Source: Ignavibacteriota bacterium
GTDB lineage: Bacteria > Bacteroidota > Ignavibacteria > Kapaibacteriales > UBA2268
Reading direction: 5' to 3'
DNA length: 48,548 bases
Assembly: GCA_024636855.1 (NCBI GenBank)
Contig: JAGXGG010000100.1
Coordinates: 1-48,548 of the forward strand
Every line of letters starts with the position of its first letter. Position 1 is the first letter of the stretch. The notes under the pieces were generated by a model. It worked only from the letters and a program-made list of their open reading frames with translations, searched no databases and was not told the origin of the DNA. This document shows positions 17,043-25,074 of this stretch, piece by piece. The translations under genes were made by a program, and so were the position numbers.

Positions 17043-17435
17043 ATGATGTTTTCTGACTTATTTTTCATTTTTCTAGGTGGCGGTATTGGGTCTGTCTTAA
17101 GGTATTTAATTAGTATACTTGGGGAAAAGACCATATACTATTTTATAGACAAACCTCATCCACTTGGGACTTTCACAGTAAACATAGTAGGTAGTTTCGC
17201 AATTGGTTTATTATATGGCTATTTTCAAGAGAATATAAGTGTTAGTGAAACTTTAAAACTATTTTTATTCGTTGGGTTTCTAGGTGGATTTACTACTTTT
17301 TCGTCATTCTCTTTAGATACTTTTAAACTTGTCCAATCGGGTGAGATTATGATAGCTATTCTCTATATTATTTCGAGTATTGTTCTTGCTCTAGGATTTA
17401 CTTATTTTGGAATTAAACTGACAAGTAATTTATAA
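17043..17435 (+). CDS. crcB: Fluoride channel CrcB/Fluc
   Basis: Exports fluoride passively across the inner membrane as a dual-topology dimer. 130 residues with four membrane helices. Conserved sites: GGGIGSVLRY (residues 12-21), GTFTVNIVGSF (42-52, with the pore Asn47) and GFLGGFTTFSSFSLD (78-92) carrying the Phe-box residues and the central sodium-site turn. The start could be either codon of an ATGATG pair at 17043. No fluoride riboswitch is visible upstream. It ends one base before the start of OmpA protein 2, an unexpected partner. Confidence 0.93.
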   Translation: MMFSDLFFIFLGGGIGSVLRYLISILGEKTIYYFIDKPHPLGTFTVNIVGSFAIGLLYGYFQENISVSETLKLFLFVGFLGGFTTFSSFSLDTFKLVQSGEIMIAILYIISSIVLALGFTYFGIKLTSNL

Positions 17436-17436
17436 C

Positions 17437-19323
17437 ATGAAATTATTCTCTAGACTCTCATTCTATCTTTTATTCTTAATTATTCCTTTATTACTAATTG
17501 CAAAGGAATCTCCATATTATGTTGGAGCAGAAGCAACTTATGGGTTATTGAATTATGATGCTAATTTTATAAAATTCGATGGTATAGAAAATTGTGGCTG
17601 TTATGAAACAGGTAGTGGAAACAGCCTAAAAGCTAGGATTTTTGCCGAGTATAGATTGTTAGATTTTCTAAATTTAGGTTTTCATGCTGGTTATCAAACA
17701 AAAAATGGATTACTAAACAATCCTGATACAGCCTATGCTAGAAATTTGAATACTGGAAACATTGAATTAGTTCAGACTAATAGAAAATTAGATGTCAAGT
17801 TCAATGCATTTGATATAGGATTGGATTTTAATATTCTTATTGATGATGAAGTATTTAATGGGCCTCTATATTTGAATTTATCACCAAGTCTACATCTTCA
17901 ACAATCAGGAAGTTTCACCCAAACTGAAGTAATAGACCAACCCTCTGGTGCTGCTTTCAAAGTGGATGACAAAGTATTTTTTGAAAGAGTTAATGCTGCA
18001 GGTGATTTTACAACTTTGAATTCGAGTATTCTAAATCTATCAGCTTCACTCTATAATAACATGAAAATAGGTCCTAATCTTTATTTCATACAAAGATTAG
18101 GAGTCTCAAATGATATGGATATGCTATTAACCGATGCAGATATTAGTACATTTAACTTATTTGGTTCACTAGGTATCAAGTTTGCGTTTGATGAGCCAAA
18201 AGAATATATACCTCCGATTCCTCCTCAATTACCTATACAACCTCTTCCTATAGACCCTGAGCCTACTCCTATATTAACTTTAGATTCAAAATTTGATTAT
18301 AACGATAGCTATATAGAAATTGGTGAGAAATTAGTTGCTTCACCCCCATTAGTTTTAGCAATTTTCTTTGATAAGAATTCAAGTGAAATAAGAAAAATAT
18401 ATCATTCTAATACTGACAAAAGTAATCCTATTGAAAATCATTATAATATTTTCGATGATTTGATAGAAATTCTAAATAAAAACCCACAATCAAACTTAGT
18501 ATTACATGGTAGTACATCTGGTATTGATGAGAATAATAATCTTATTTTAGCAAAAGAAAGAGTATTGAATGTAAAATCAAAATTTATTTCTAAAGGCATT
18601 GCATCTAATAGGATTACAACAAATTATACTATTAATCCTAAGATTATTACAAATAATCAATATGAACAAGGGTTAGCTGAAAATAGAAGAGTAGAAATTG
18701 ACTTAGTAAATGCTAATTCTGTAGAATTTGTAAAGAAAACAGAATATGAAAAATTATTTGGATTTATTGATTTCAAGACTGAATACGAGAACATAGCTGA
18801 CAAAGTATATTTCAAAAACAATCTGATGCATACTGAACAAGAAATCAAATCTGGACATATTAATACTCAATTCGATAGAGACATGATTGCCAATAAGGGT
18901 GATTTCACTATCGAATCTGAGTTAAGTAGCGAAGAATTAACAAGAAGAGATACAGAGAATGTAGAATTAGACAAAATAAGAGTAGAAAACATAGAACTCA
19001 AAACAGATGAGTTTGAAGCATTATTAATGTTTGATTTTGCGAATTCCAATCTAACTGATGAAACCAAGATATTACTAAAGCAGCTAATAGAACTACTCCC
19101 AGAGGGAAAAACTATAGTCATAATAGGTAATACTGACGAGATTGGATTAGAAGAAGCTAATAAGAAGATAGCTGAAGAAAGAGCAGCAAATGCAATCAAC
19201 TTCATTAAATCTAATACATCTAAAACATTTTATTTCGAGGAGCAAACAAATACCGATAAGAATGATGAATCTACACCACAGGGTAGGTATTTAAATAGAA
19301 GTATAATAATCAGAATAAAATAA
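17437..19323 (+). CDS. OmpA-family outer-membrane protein with two OmpA-like domains (protein 2)
   Basis: 628 residues, a paralogue of 323-2377 with the same order: signal peptide (about 1-22), β-barrel-like region (to about 255), Pro-rich linker (about 261-285, less extreme than in protein 1), OmpA-like domain 1 (about 305-430, with AENRRVEIDLV) and OmpA-like domain 2 (about 525-628, with GNTDEIG and AEERAAN, ending NRSIIIRIK). Cys53 and Cys55 precede the YETGSG loop (56-61), echoing the CC pair of protein 1. It begins one base after crcB, so it is probably translated from the same message. A role in the outer membrane bound to peptidoglycan is inferred from the family. Confidence 0.85.
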   Translation: MKLFSRLSFYLLFLIIPLLLIAKESPYYVGAEATYGLLNYDANFIKFDGIENCGCYETGSGNSLKARIFAEYRLLDFLNLGFHAGYQTKNGLLNNPDTAYARNLNTGNIELVQTNRKLDVKFNAFDIGLDFNILIDDEVFNGPLYLNLSPSLHLQQSGSFTQTEVIDQPSGAAFKVDDKVFFERVNAAGDFTTLNSSILNLSASLYNNMKIGPNLYFIQRLGVSNDMDMLLTDADISTFNLFGSLGIKFAFDEPKEYIPPIPPQLPIQPLPIDPEPTPILTLDSKFDYNDSYIEIGEKLVASPPLVLAIFFDKNSSEIRKIYHSNTDKSNPIENHYNIFDDLIEILNKNPQSNLVLHGSTSGIDENNNLILAKERVLNVKSKFISKGIASNRITTNYTINPKIITNNQYEQGLAENRRVEIDLVNANSVEFVKKTEYEKLFGFIDFKTEYENIADKVYFKNNLMHTEQEIKSGHINTQFDRDMIANKGDFTIESELSSEELTRRDTENVELDKIRVENIELKTDEFEALLMFDFANSNLTDETKILLKQLIELLPEGKTIVIIGNTDEIGLEEANKKIAEERAANAINFIKSNTSKTFYFEEQTNTDKNDESTPQGRYLNRSIIIRIK

Positions 19324-19326
19324 AAA

Positions 19327-19353
19327 AAAGCAATAATTAATTATTATCGCTTT
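19327..19353 (-). terminator. AT-rich hairpin between convergent genes
   Basis: AAAGC and GCTTT flank a 14-base AT palindrome (AATAATTAATTATT) plus three unpaired bases. On the minus strand it is followed by a long U-run, so it fits termination of the pspA transcript; on the plus strand it is weaker. Confidence 0.5.
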
Positions 19354-19383
19354 AGAATTTAATCTTTAACTTTTACATATGGA

Positions 19384-19821
19384 TTAAGCATCGTCATTTA
19401 AATCGTCTAATGCTCTTTTACCACCAGCTTTCTCTACTATTATATCATCATAATAATCGGCAACACTAGCGACGGCATTAATAGAACTTTTCAAGTCAAC
19501 TTCCGAAAAATCATTAGCTAATATAGAATGCTGAAAAGTAATAGTATCATCAAATAATAATCCAAAAGCACCAAATTTCAACTCAGAGTTTGCTCTAAGT
19601 AAGAAGTTTTTAAGATTATCATCTACTTTTGCATTTTTAACAACATGAGAAATCAAATCTATAACAACATGATCTTCAGTAATATTTTCAGCTTTTACTA
19701 ATACTTGAGTTGATCCTTTATTTATGATAAAAGACTCTTCATCAAAATATGTTTCTTCTTTAAAATTAGCTTCAAAAAATGATTTCAATTTTACATTAGT
19801 ATCTTTAAGTTTATTATTCAT
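19384..19821 (-). CDS. YbjN / type III chaperone-like protein
   Basis: 145 residues, acidic, no signal peptide. The pattern (an N-terminal helix, strands SFIINKGSTQVLVKA and VVIDLISHVV, a central LLRANSELKFGAFGLLFDD, ILANDFSEVDLKSSINAVASVADYYDDIIVEKAGG) resembles YbjN/CesT-like folds, where LLxxNxxxxxGxFxxxxD is a hallmark. These proteins are thought to chaperone or hold partner peptides. Its ATG lies within the end of pspA (8-base overlap), so the two are coupled. I infer a PspA-associated function. The family call is by memory of the motif and is moderate only. Confidence 0.6.
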   Translation of the reverse strand: MNNKLKDTNVKLKSFFEANFKEETYFDEESFIINKGSTQVLVKAENITEDHVVIDLISHVVKNAKVDDNLKNFLLRANSELKFGAFGLLFDDTITFQHSILANDFSEVDLKSSINAVASVADYYDDIIVEKAGGKRALDDLNDDA

Positions 19822-20488
19822 TGTTTCCTCTACTACTTATTTGAGCTTTCAATTTTTCAAGTACATCATCAATATCAGGATTTGATAAACTAGCAAATTC
19901 TTCTTCTAATGATTTATCTGAACTATTTAGTTCACCAAAAGCTTCAGCTTCAGCTTCCATTTGCTCAACTTTACTTTCCATTTTATCGAATTTGCTGAAA
20001 GCATCTGTTCCAGTTCCATTCATAGCTTGATTAAGTTGTTTTTCTGCTTTAGCTGCATTAGAACGAGCAATCAAAGTATTTTGTCTAGAGCGTGCTTCGT
20101 CCAATTTCTTTTTCAATTGATCTAATTGAGTTTTTAATCTCTCTGCTGTTGCTTTAGCTGTATCATAAGTTGGAAGCAAATCATTTACATTTTTCTGTGC
20201 AACTAGTTTCTTTTCAATAGCAGCTTTTGCTAAATCATCTCTACTAGCTACTATAGCTTGTTCTGCTTTTGCTTGCCAATCAGCAACTAGAGCTTGCTCT
20301 TTATCTAATCTTCTTTGCAATTGCTTTTCATTTGCAATAGATTGTGCAACTGATAAAGTTGCTTTATTAACAGATTCTTCCATTTCTAGAACCATCTGTT
20401 TTATCATTTTCTCAGGATCTTCTGCATTGTCTAACAAATCATTTATATTTGCTTTGATAACGTCAGACATTCTACTAAATATTCCCAT
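19814..20488 (-). CDS. pspA: PspA/IM30 (Vipp1) family membrane-stress protein
   Basis: 224 residues from the ATG at 20486-20488, preceded by the purine run AGAGAGAG; the longer frame upstream is rejected because PspA proteins begin MGIFSR. It is almost entirely coiled coil. The diagnostic start is GIFSRMSDVIKANINDLLD, then AEDPEKMIKQMVLEMEES, alternating Ala/Lys/Glu helices and a C-terminal acidic helix. PspA proteins are ESCRT-III-like and polymerise on stressed inner membranes. No pspF, pspB or pspC is nearby. It is divergent from ybaB with 110 bases between starts and is followed by the overlapping YbjN-like gene. Confidence 0.9.
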   Translation of the reverse strand: MGIFSRMSDVIKANINDLLDNAEDPEKMIKQMVLEMEESVNKATLSVAQSIANEKQLQRRLDKEQALVADWQAKAEQAIVASRDDLAKAAIEKKLVAQKNVNDLLPTYDTAKATAERLKTQLDQLKKKLDEARSRQNTLIARSNAAKAEKQLNQAMNGTGTDAFSKFDKMESKVEQMEAEAEAFGELNSSDKSLEEEFASLSNPDIDDVLEKLKAQISSRGNNE

Positions 20489-20598
20489 ATTTCTCTCTCT
20501 CTTTAAATAAGTAGTCAAAAAAATTAATTAGTTTGTATTAACTTACATAGTTAAACGTATAATATTTGAATTAGTTTTAAATTTTATTGGAGAAAGAT

Positions 20599-20925
20599 AT
20601 GAGTTTTGATATTGGCGGCATGATGGAAAAAATCCGTAACATGCAAACAGAAATGGAAGAAACAAAGAAGAGATTAAAGGAAATCAAAGTATCAGCCGAA
20701 TCTGGTGGTGGCATGGTAAAAGTAAACATGACATGTGATACAAGATTGAAATCAATTGAAATAGATGATGCTTTACTAAAAGCAGATGACAAAGCAATGA
20801 TGGAAGACCTGATAGTAGCTGCTACTAATAAGGCAATAGAAGAGGTAGAGAAAACAGTAGAACAAGAAATGGGTAAAATGAAAGACGGAATGCCGAATAT
20901 ACCAGGACTAAATTTAGGATTCTAA
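20599..20925 (+). CDS. ybaB: YbaB/EbfC nucleoid-associated protein
   Basis: 108 residues from the ATG at 20599, seven bases after the GGAG ribosome site; an in-frame TTG four codons upstream overlaps that site and is not used. Typical features: MMEKIRNMQTEMEETKKRL near the start, AESGGGMVKVNMT, and IEEVEKTVEQEMGKMKDGM with the short hydrophobic tail PNIPGLNLGF. YbaB dimers bind DNA as tweezers. The ybaB-recR pairing is widely conserved; here the TAA stop shares a base with the recR ATG. Confidence 0.93.
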   Translation: MSFDIGGMMEKIRNMQTEMEETKKRLKEIKVSAESGGGMVKVNMTCDTRLKSIEIDDALLKADDKAMMEDLIVAATNKAIEEVEKTVEQEMGKMKDGMPNIPGLNLGF

Positions 20926-21521
20926 TGAATAATGGTGTTGATAATATTGAGAGAATGGTTGATATTCTCTCTTCATTACCTACTATAGGTAAAAAAACAG
21001 CTCGAAGATTGACTTATTATATTCTGAAACAAGACCTAGAGTATGCTAATAATTTCTCTGCAACATTAATAGATTTAGTTGAGAAAGTACATCTTTGTGA
21101 AGTTTGTTATAACTTCACAGAAACTAAAGTATGCAAAATATGTGAATCTGAGAAAAGAGACAAAACTAAAATTTGTGTTGTAGAAGACCCTTCAGATGTT
21201 AGCTATATAGATAATACTAATGAGTTTTCAGGATTATATCACGTTCTCCACGGGGTAATAAATCCTCTGAATAATATAAACGCCCAAGATTTGAAAATAA
21301 GAGAACTTATTAATAGACTACAAGGTGTTGATGAGGTAATATTAGCACTTAACCCAAATGTAGAGAGTGATATAACAGCTCAGTATTTGGCTAATATAAT
21401 AAAACCATTAGATATAAAAGTAACTAAACTAGCTAGTGGTATTCCACTAGGAACAAGTATCGAATTTTCTGATAATGCAACTATTAGTCGTGCTTTGGAG
21501 GGAAGAGTAATTATAAAGTGA
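20925..21521 (+). CDS. recR: Recombination mediator protein RecR
   Basis: 198 residues, normal size. Helix-hairpin-helix at LPTIGKKTARRLTYYIL (about 18-34), a C4 zinc finger with Cys58, Cys61, Cys70 and Cys73, then a Toprim domain (CVVEDPSDVSYI onward, with EVILALNPNVESD) and the C-terminal ASGIPLGTSIEF. RecR works with RecO and RecF to load RecA at gaps. It overlaps ybaB by one base and the following lipoprotein by four bases (GTGA), so four genes form one tight operon. Confidence 0.95.
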   Translation: MNNGVDNIERMVDILSSLPTIGKKTARRLTYYILKQDLEYANNFSATLIDLVEKVHLCEVCYNFTETKVCKICESEKRDKTKICVVEDPSDVSYIDNTNEFSGLYHVLHGVINPLNNINAQDLKIRELINRLQGVDEVILALNPNVESDITAQYLANIIKPLDIKVTKLASGIPLGTSIEFSDNATISRALEGRVIIK

Positions 21522-22105
21522 AGTATTTACTAATCATAATGTTACCTTTACTAATAAACTCATGTGATTTATTCAGTACTCGAAATCCTGAGAAACCAGA
21601 TACTGGTGGAACAGGATACATTCCTCCTACTTCTTATGATTTAGTAATTGAAAATTTAAAAAATTCAATAAAAGAAAGAAATCTGAATAATTATCAATTA
21701 TGCTTTTCTGATTCTAGTTTTACAGGATTATCTGAATTCGTTTATATAGCTGACCCGCAAACTATGGCTCAGTTTCAGGGTTTATTTTCTGAATGGAATA
21801 TTAAAAGTGAAGAAAAATACTTTACATCTATGGTCGCATCAATTCTTGATGAAACTAACCCGAATGTGAATTTTACAGACGTGGAGTATCAGAATTTTAA
21901 TGATTCTATAGTTTTTACTGGTAATTATTATTTAAATATTGAGTTTGTTAATGATTTATCAGATAGAAATTATTCGGGTAGTACAAGAATTGTTTTGAAG
22001 AATAGTTCTACGGGTTTTTGGTATATTACTAGTTGGTACGATTTCCAGTCAGAAGATAAAACTTTATATTCATGGTCTTACTTAAAATCAAAATACTATT
22101 ATTAG
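21518..22105 (+). CDS. Small lipoprotein, NTF2-like shape
   Basis: 195 residues starting with GTG that overlaps the recR stop (GTGA). The signal ends in a lipobox, LLINSCDLF (Cys16). After a Gly/Pro-rich spacer the body has N-terminal helices (ENLKNSIKERNLNNYQLCF), then alternating β strands ending TRIVLKNSSTGFWYITSWYD. This pattern (helices, then a curved sheet with W near the end) fits the NTF2/SnoaL-like fold. It overlaps the next lipoprotein by 34 bases. The two share the closing pattern strand-xx-W-I-W and are probably diverged tandem paralogues. Function unknown. Confidence 0.7.
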   Translation: MKYLLIIMLPLLINSCDLFSTRNPEKPDTGGTGYIPPTSYDLVIENLKNSIKERNLNNYQLCFSDSSFTGLSEFVYIADPQTMAQFQGLFSEWNIKSEEKYFTSMVASILDETNPNVNFTDVEYQNFNDSIVFTGNYYLNIEFVNDLSDRNYSGSTRIVLKNSSTGFWYITSWYDFQSEDKTLYSWSYLKSKYYY

Positions 22106-22578
22106 CAGTAATATTTATTACCGCTTGTAATCCTTTCGCACCTAGCAAATACACTGGTGAAGAGGGTAACTTAGTATTGGGTGACCAAAAAACTGTAGAA
22201 GGAGTATTCCAAAATTGGAGATATTCCTATATATTTGCTGATACATCTGTTTACAGTAACTTATTAGACAAAGACTTTACTTTCATTTACAGAAATTATG
22301 AGTTGGGTATAGATAATTCTTGGGGAAAAGATATAGATCTTCGTATTACAAGAACTCTTTTTGATTCTACTGAAAGTATTGATTTGATTTGGAACGAGAT
22401 AATATTTGAGATTGGTGATTCTTTATCAAAAAATATACTAAGAAGCTTTAACCTTCAACTATCTTTCCGAGCTGATGATATAACTAGGATAAATGGTAGA
22501 GCTAATATACAGTTGGTAAGAAGCAATGTAGATGAAGTATGGAGAATTCTACAATGGAGAGACGAATCTAACTACTAG
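22072..22578 (+). CDS. Small lipoprotein, NTF2-like shape, tandem with the preceding one
   Basis: 168 residues. Signal peptide with lipobox FITACNPF (Cys19). Start ATG at 22072, inside the preceding gene in another frame (34-base overlap). N-terminal helices (VEGVFQNWRYSYIFADTS) and a β-rich C-terminus ending IQLVRSNVDEVWRILQWRDE resemble the neighbour at 21518-22105. It probably faces the periplasm or the outer-membrane surface. The last 11 bases overlap the convergent histidine kinase. No catalytic residues can be assigned. Confidence 0.7.
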   Translation: MVLLKIKILLLAVIFITACNPFAPSKYTGEEGNLVLGDQKTVEGVFQNWRYSYIFADTSVYSNLLDKDFTFIYRNYELGIDNSWGKDIDLRITRTLFDSTESIDLIWNEIIFEIGDSLSKNILRSFNLQLSFRADDITRINGRANIQLVRSNVDEVWRILQWRDESNY

Positions 22579-23821
22579 TTATAACTGGTATTTCTATACC
22601 AAATGTTGTACCTTTCCCAGGTAATGTGTCCTCTACCCAGATTTTTCCTTTATGATAATCTTCTATAATCCTTTTTGATAAGCTAAGACCTAAACCCCAT
22701 CCTCTTTTCTTAGTAGTAAATCCCGGAACAAATATCTGTTTTTTTATTTTGTTAGTCATTCCCTTCCCATTATCTTTAACAAATATTACAACTTTCTTAC
22801 CTGTTACTCTCATCGATACACGAATACGACCATTATCTTCTTCGATTGATTCAGCTGCGTTTTTAATCAGATTCTCCATTACCCAAGTAAATAAGTCTAC
22901 ATTCATCTCAACTACTACTTTCTCTTTGGGGAAATCTCTGATAATCTCAACTTTTCTACCTAAGTGGGGTAATCTCTTTTCTACATAATTACAAGCTGCA
23001 TCAATTACATAAAAAATATGTTCATTTTCAAGTTCAGGCTTAGAACCAATTTTTGAAAATCTGTTAGCGATAGTTTTCATTCGGTTTACGTCATTATCCA
23101 TTTCGGAAAGAGTTTCGCTTATTGCTCGTGGTTCGTCTATATTGAGCCGGAGTATTTCCATCCATGCTAATAGTGACGAGAGAGGGGTTCCTAGCTGATG
23201 GGCTGCCTCTTTGGACATACCTACCCAAACCTTCGATTCCTCGTTCCTACGGACACTACTGAAGATTATGTACCCTATAGTAAGCAATACTACAACGCCT
23301 ATCACAGCTAAGAAAGGATACAACTGTAATGCTGTAACTAAGTCTGAATTGTTATAATAAATTTTAGATAATATTTTACCATTGTGATCTTTAATTACTA
23401 TTGGCTCATATGTCATTGCCATATCGACAATCTTAGATTTTAAAAAATCTCTTTGATCAGGTAATGATTTAGTAGAATCAATTTCAATATTTCTAATATT
23501 ATTTTGGAAAGGAAATAAAGGTTCATTCTTGTCATCAGTTAGAATCATAGGAAATGAAATATTAGGTAATATTTGGTCATTCAAAAGCAAAGAAAATTCA
23601 ATACTTTCAAAGTTTGGGTCTTCTAAACTTTCTAGAATCTTGGAATATGATTTGATAAGATTGGTTTCTTTTTCAATTATATCCTGAACTACAATTTGTG
23701 TTTGAAATATAATGACTATAACTGTAAGTAAAGCAATAAAAATAAGTGCTAACTTAAATTGCCAACGTATAACGGGCATGATTGCTATCTTATGAAAATC
23801 TATTTTTTCAAGAAATTTCAT
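22568..23821 (-). CDS. Sensor histidine kinase (orphan)
   Basis: 417 residues. Membrane segments at about 22-43 and 166-190 flank a periplasmic sensor of about 120 residues (with ISFPMILTDDKNEPLFPF). There is no clear HAMP; the kinase core follows directly: H-box GMSKEAAHQLGTPLSSLLAW (His208), N-box ENLIKNAAES (Asn321), G1 VKDNGKGM (about 349-356) and G2 WGLGLSLSKRIIEDY. The HQLGTP form is common among FCB kinases. No response regulator is nearby, so the partner is unknown. Its ATG overlaps the hisS stop by four bases. Signal unknown. Confidence 0.9.
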   Translation of the reverse strand: MKFLEKIDFHKIAIMPVIRWQFKLALIFIALLTVIVIIFQTQIVVQDIIEKETNLIKSYSKILESLEDPNFESIEFSLLLNDQILPNISFPMILTDDKNEPLFPFQNNIRNIEIDSTKSLPDQRDFLKSKIVDMAMTYEPIVIKDHNGKILSKIYYNNSDLVTALQLYPFLAVIGVVVLLTIGYIIFSSVRRNEESKVWVGMSKEAAHQLGTPLSSLLAWMEILRLNIDEPRAISETLSEMDNDVNRMKTIANRFSKIGSKPELENEHIFYVIDAACNYVEKRLPHLGRKVEIIRDFPKEKVVVEMNVDLFTWVMENLIKNAAESIEEDNGRIRVSMRVTGKKVVIFVKDNGKGMTNKIKKQIFVPGFTTKKRGWGLGLSLSKRIIEDYHKGKIWVEDTLPGKGTTFGIEIPVITSS

Positions 23822-25071
23822 TTAACATAATCTGCTATATTATCTATTGTATCGAATGATAGCTGTTGTTGTTCACCGCTATGCATGTTTTTTAGAGTAA
23901 ACATATTATCATTCATTTCTCTTTCAGCAAGTATAATCACATAATTCGCATTATATTTATTTGCATCTTTCATTTGTGATTTGAACGATTTTCTTTGAAT
24001 ATCAGAAACTACTTTGTAACCCTGATTTCTCAATAAGTTCGAGATTTCAAATGCTTTAGTTATATATTCTTCTTCGCCAGTAATAATGTAGAAGTCAATT
24101 AAACTGTCTTGATTATTTTTATTCAAAGTATCTATAATTAGCAATAGTCTTTCTACACCTAATGCAAAACCTACCGCAGGTGTAAATTTACCACCTAATT
24201 GTTCGAATAGACCATCGTATCTACCTCCACCACCAAATGAATCTTGTGAACCAAGTGCATTACTCTGAAATTCGAATACTGTGTGTGAATAATAATCAAG
24301 ACCACGTACTAACTTTGAAGAAATATTATATTTTACACTTATAGATTCAAGTATATTCAATACTCTATCAAAGTGAGATCTACTCTCTTTATCCAATGAG
24401 TCAATAATCTGTGGTGCATCATTTGCAATTTCAATATCTTTTAAATCTTTTGAATCTAGTATTCTGAGTGGGTTTGAAGCTAATCTCCTTACAGAATCTT
24501 CTGATAAATCACTTTCGTATTTTGAAAAATAATTTACGAGATTATCTCTATATACATCTCTTGATATACTATTTCCAAGTGAATTTATATTTAACGTATA
24601 ATCAACAATACCCAAATCAGTTATTAGAGAATGCGCTAAAAGTATAACTTCTGCATCACTTTCAGGATTAGGTGATGATAAACATTCTGCACCGAATTGA
24701 TGGAACTGTCTAAATCTTCCTTTTTGTGGTCTTTCATATCGGAAGAAAGGACCATAGTACCAAAGTCGTTCTAGTTCTCCCCTATTCGCTATGCTATTTT
24801 GTATGCAGGCTCTTACCAATGCAGCTGTCATTTCAGGACGAAGTGTTATTGAGTTTTCGCCTCTATCCATGAAAGTGTACATTTCTTTGTTAACTATATC
24901 TGAAGTATCTCCTATACTTCTAGAGAAAACTTCTGTAGATTCGAATATAGGAGTTCTAATTTCAGCATAACCAAATCTAGAAGTTATTCTACGAATTGCT
25001 TCTTCTAAATTATGCCACTTATTAATTTCATTAGGCAATATATCATTGGTCCCTCTAGGAGATCTTATCAT
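23818..25071 (-). CDS. hisS: Histidyl-tRNA synthetase
   Basis: Class II aminoacyl-tRNA synthetase charging tRNA-His. 417 residues. Start RSPRGTNDILPNE is typical (canonical xxxRGTxD). Motif 1 region FGYAEIRTPIFE, motif 2 with TLRPEMTAALVRA and YYGPFFRYERPQKGRFRQFH, the histidine-specific LVRGLDYYSHTVFEF and GGGGRYDGL, motif 3 GFALGVERLL, then the C-terminal anticodon-binding domain (ITGEEEYITKAFEIS onward). It begins three bases after the stop of the large secreted protein and overlaps the kinase by four bases, an unusual operon for an essential synthetase. Confidence 0.96.
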   Translation of the reverse strand: MIRSPRGTNDILPNEINKWHNLEEAIRRITSRFGYAEIRTPIFESTEVFSRSIGDTSDIVNKEMYTFMDRGENSITLRPEMTAALVRACIQNSIANRGELERLWYYGPFFRYERPQKGRFRQFHQFGAECLSSPNPESDAEVILLAHSLITDLGIVDYTLNINSLGNSISRDVYRDNLVNYFSKYESDLSEDSVRRLASNPLRILDSKDLKDIEIANDAPQIIDSLDKESRSHFDRVLNILESISVKYNISSKLVRGLDYYSHTVFEFQSNALGSQDSFGGGGRYDGLFEQLGGKFTPAVGFALGVERLLLIIDTLNKNNQDSLIDFYIITGEEEYITKAFEISNLLRNQGYKVVSDIQRKSFKSQMKDANKYNANYVIILAEREMNDNMFTLKNMHSGEQQQLSFDTIDNIADYVK

Positions 25072-25074
25072 ATT

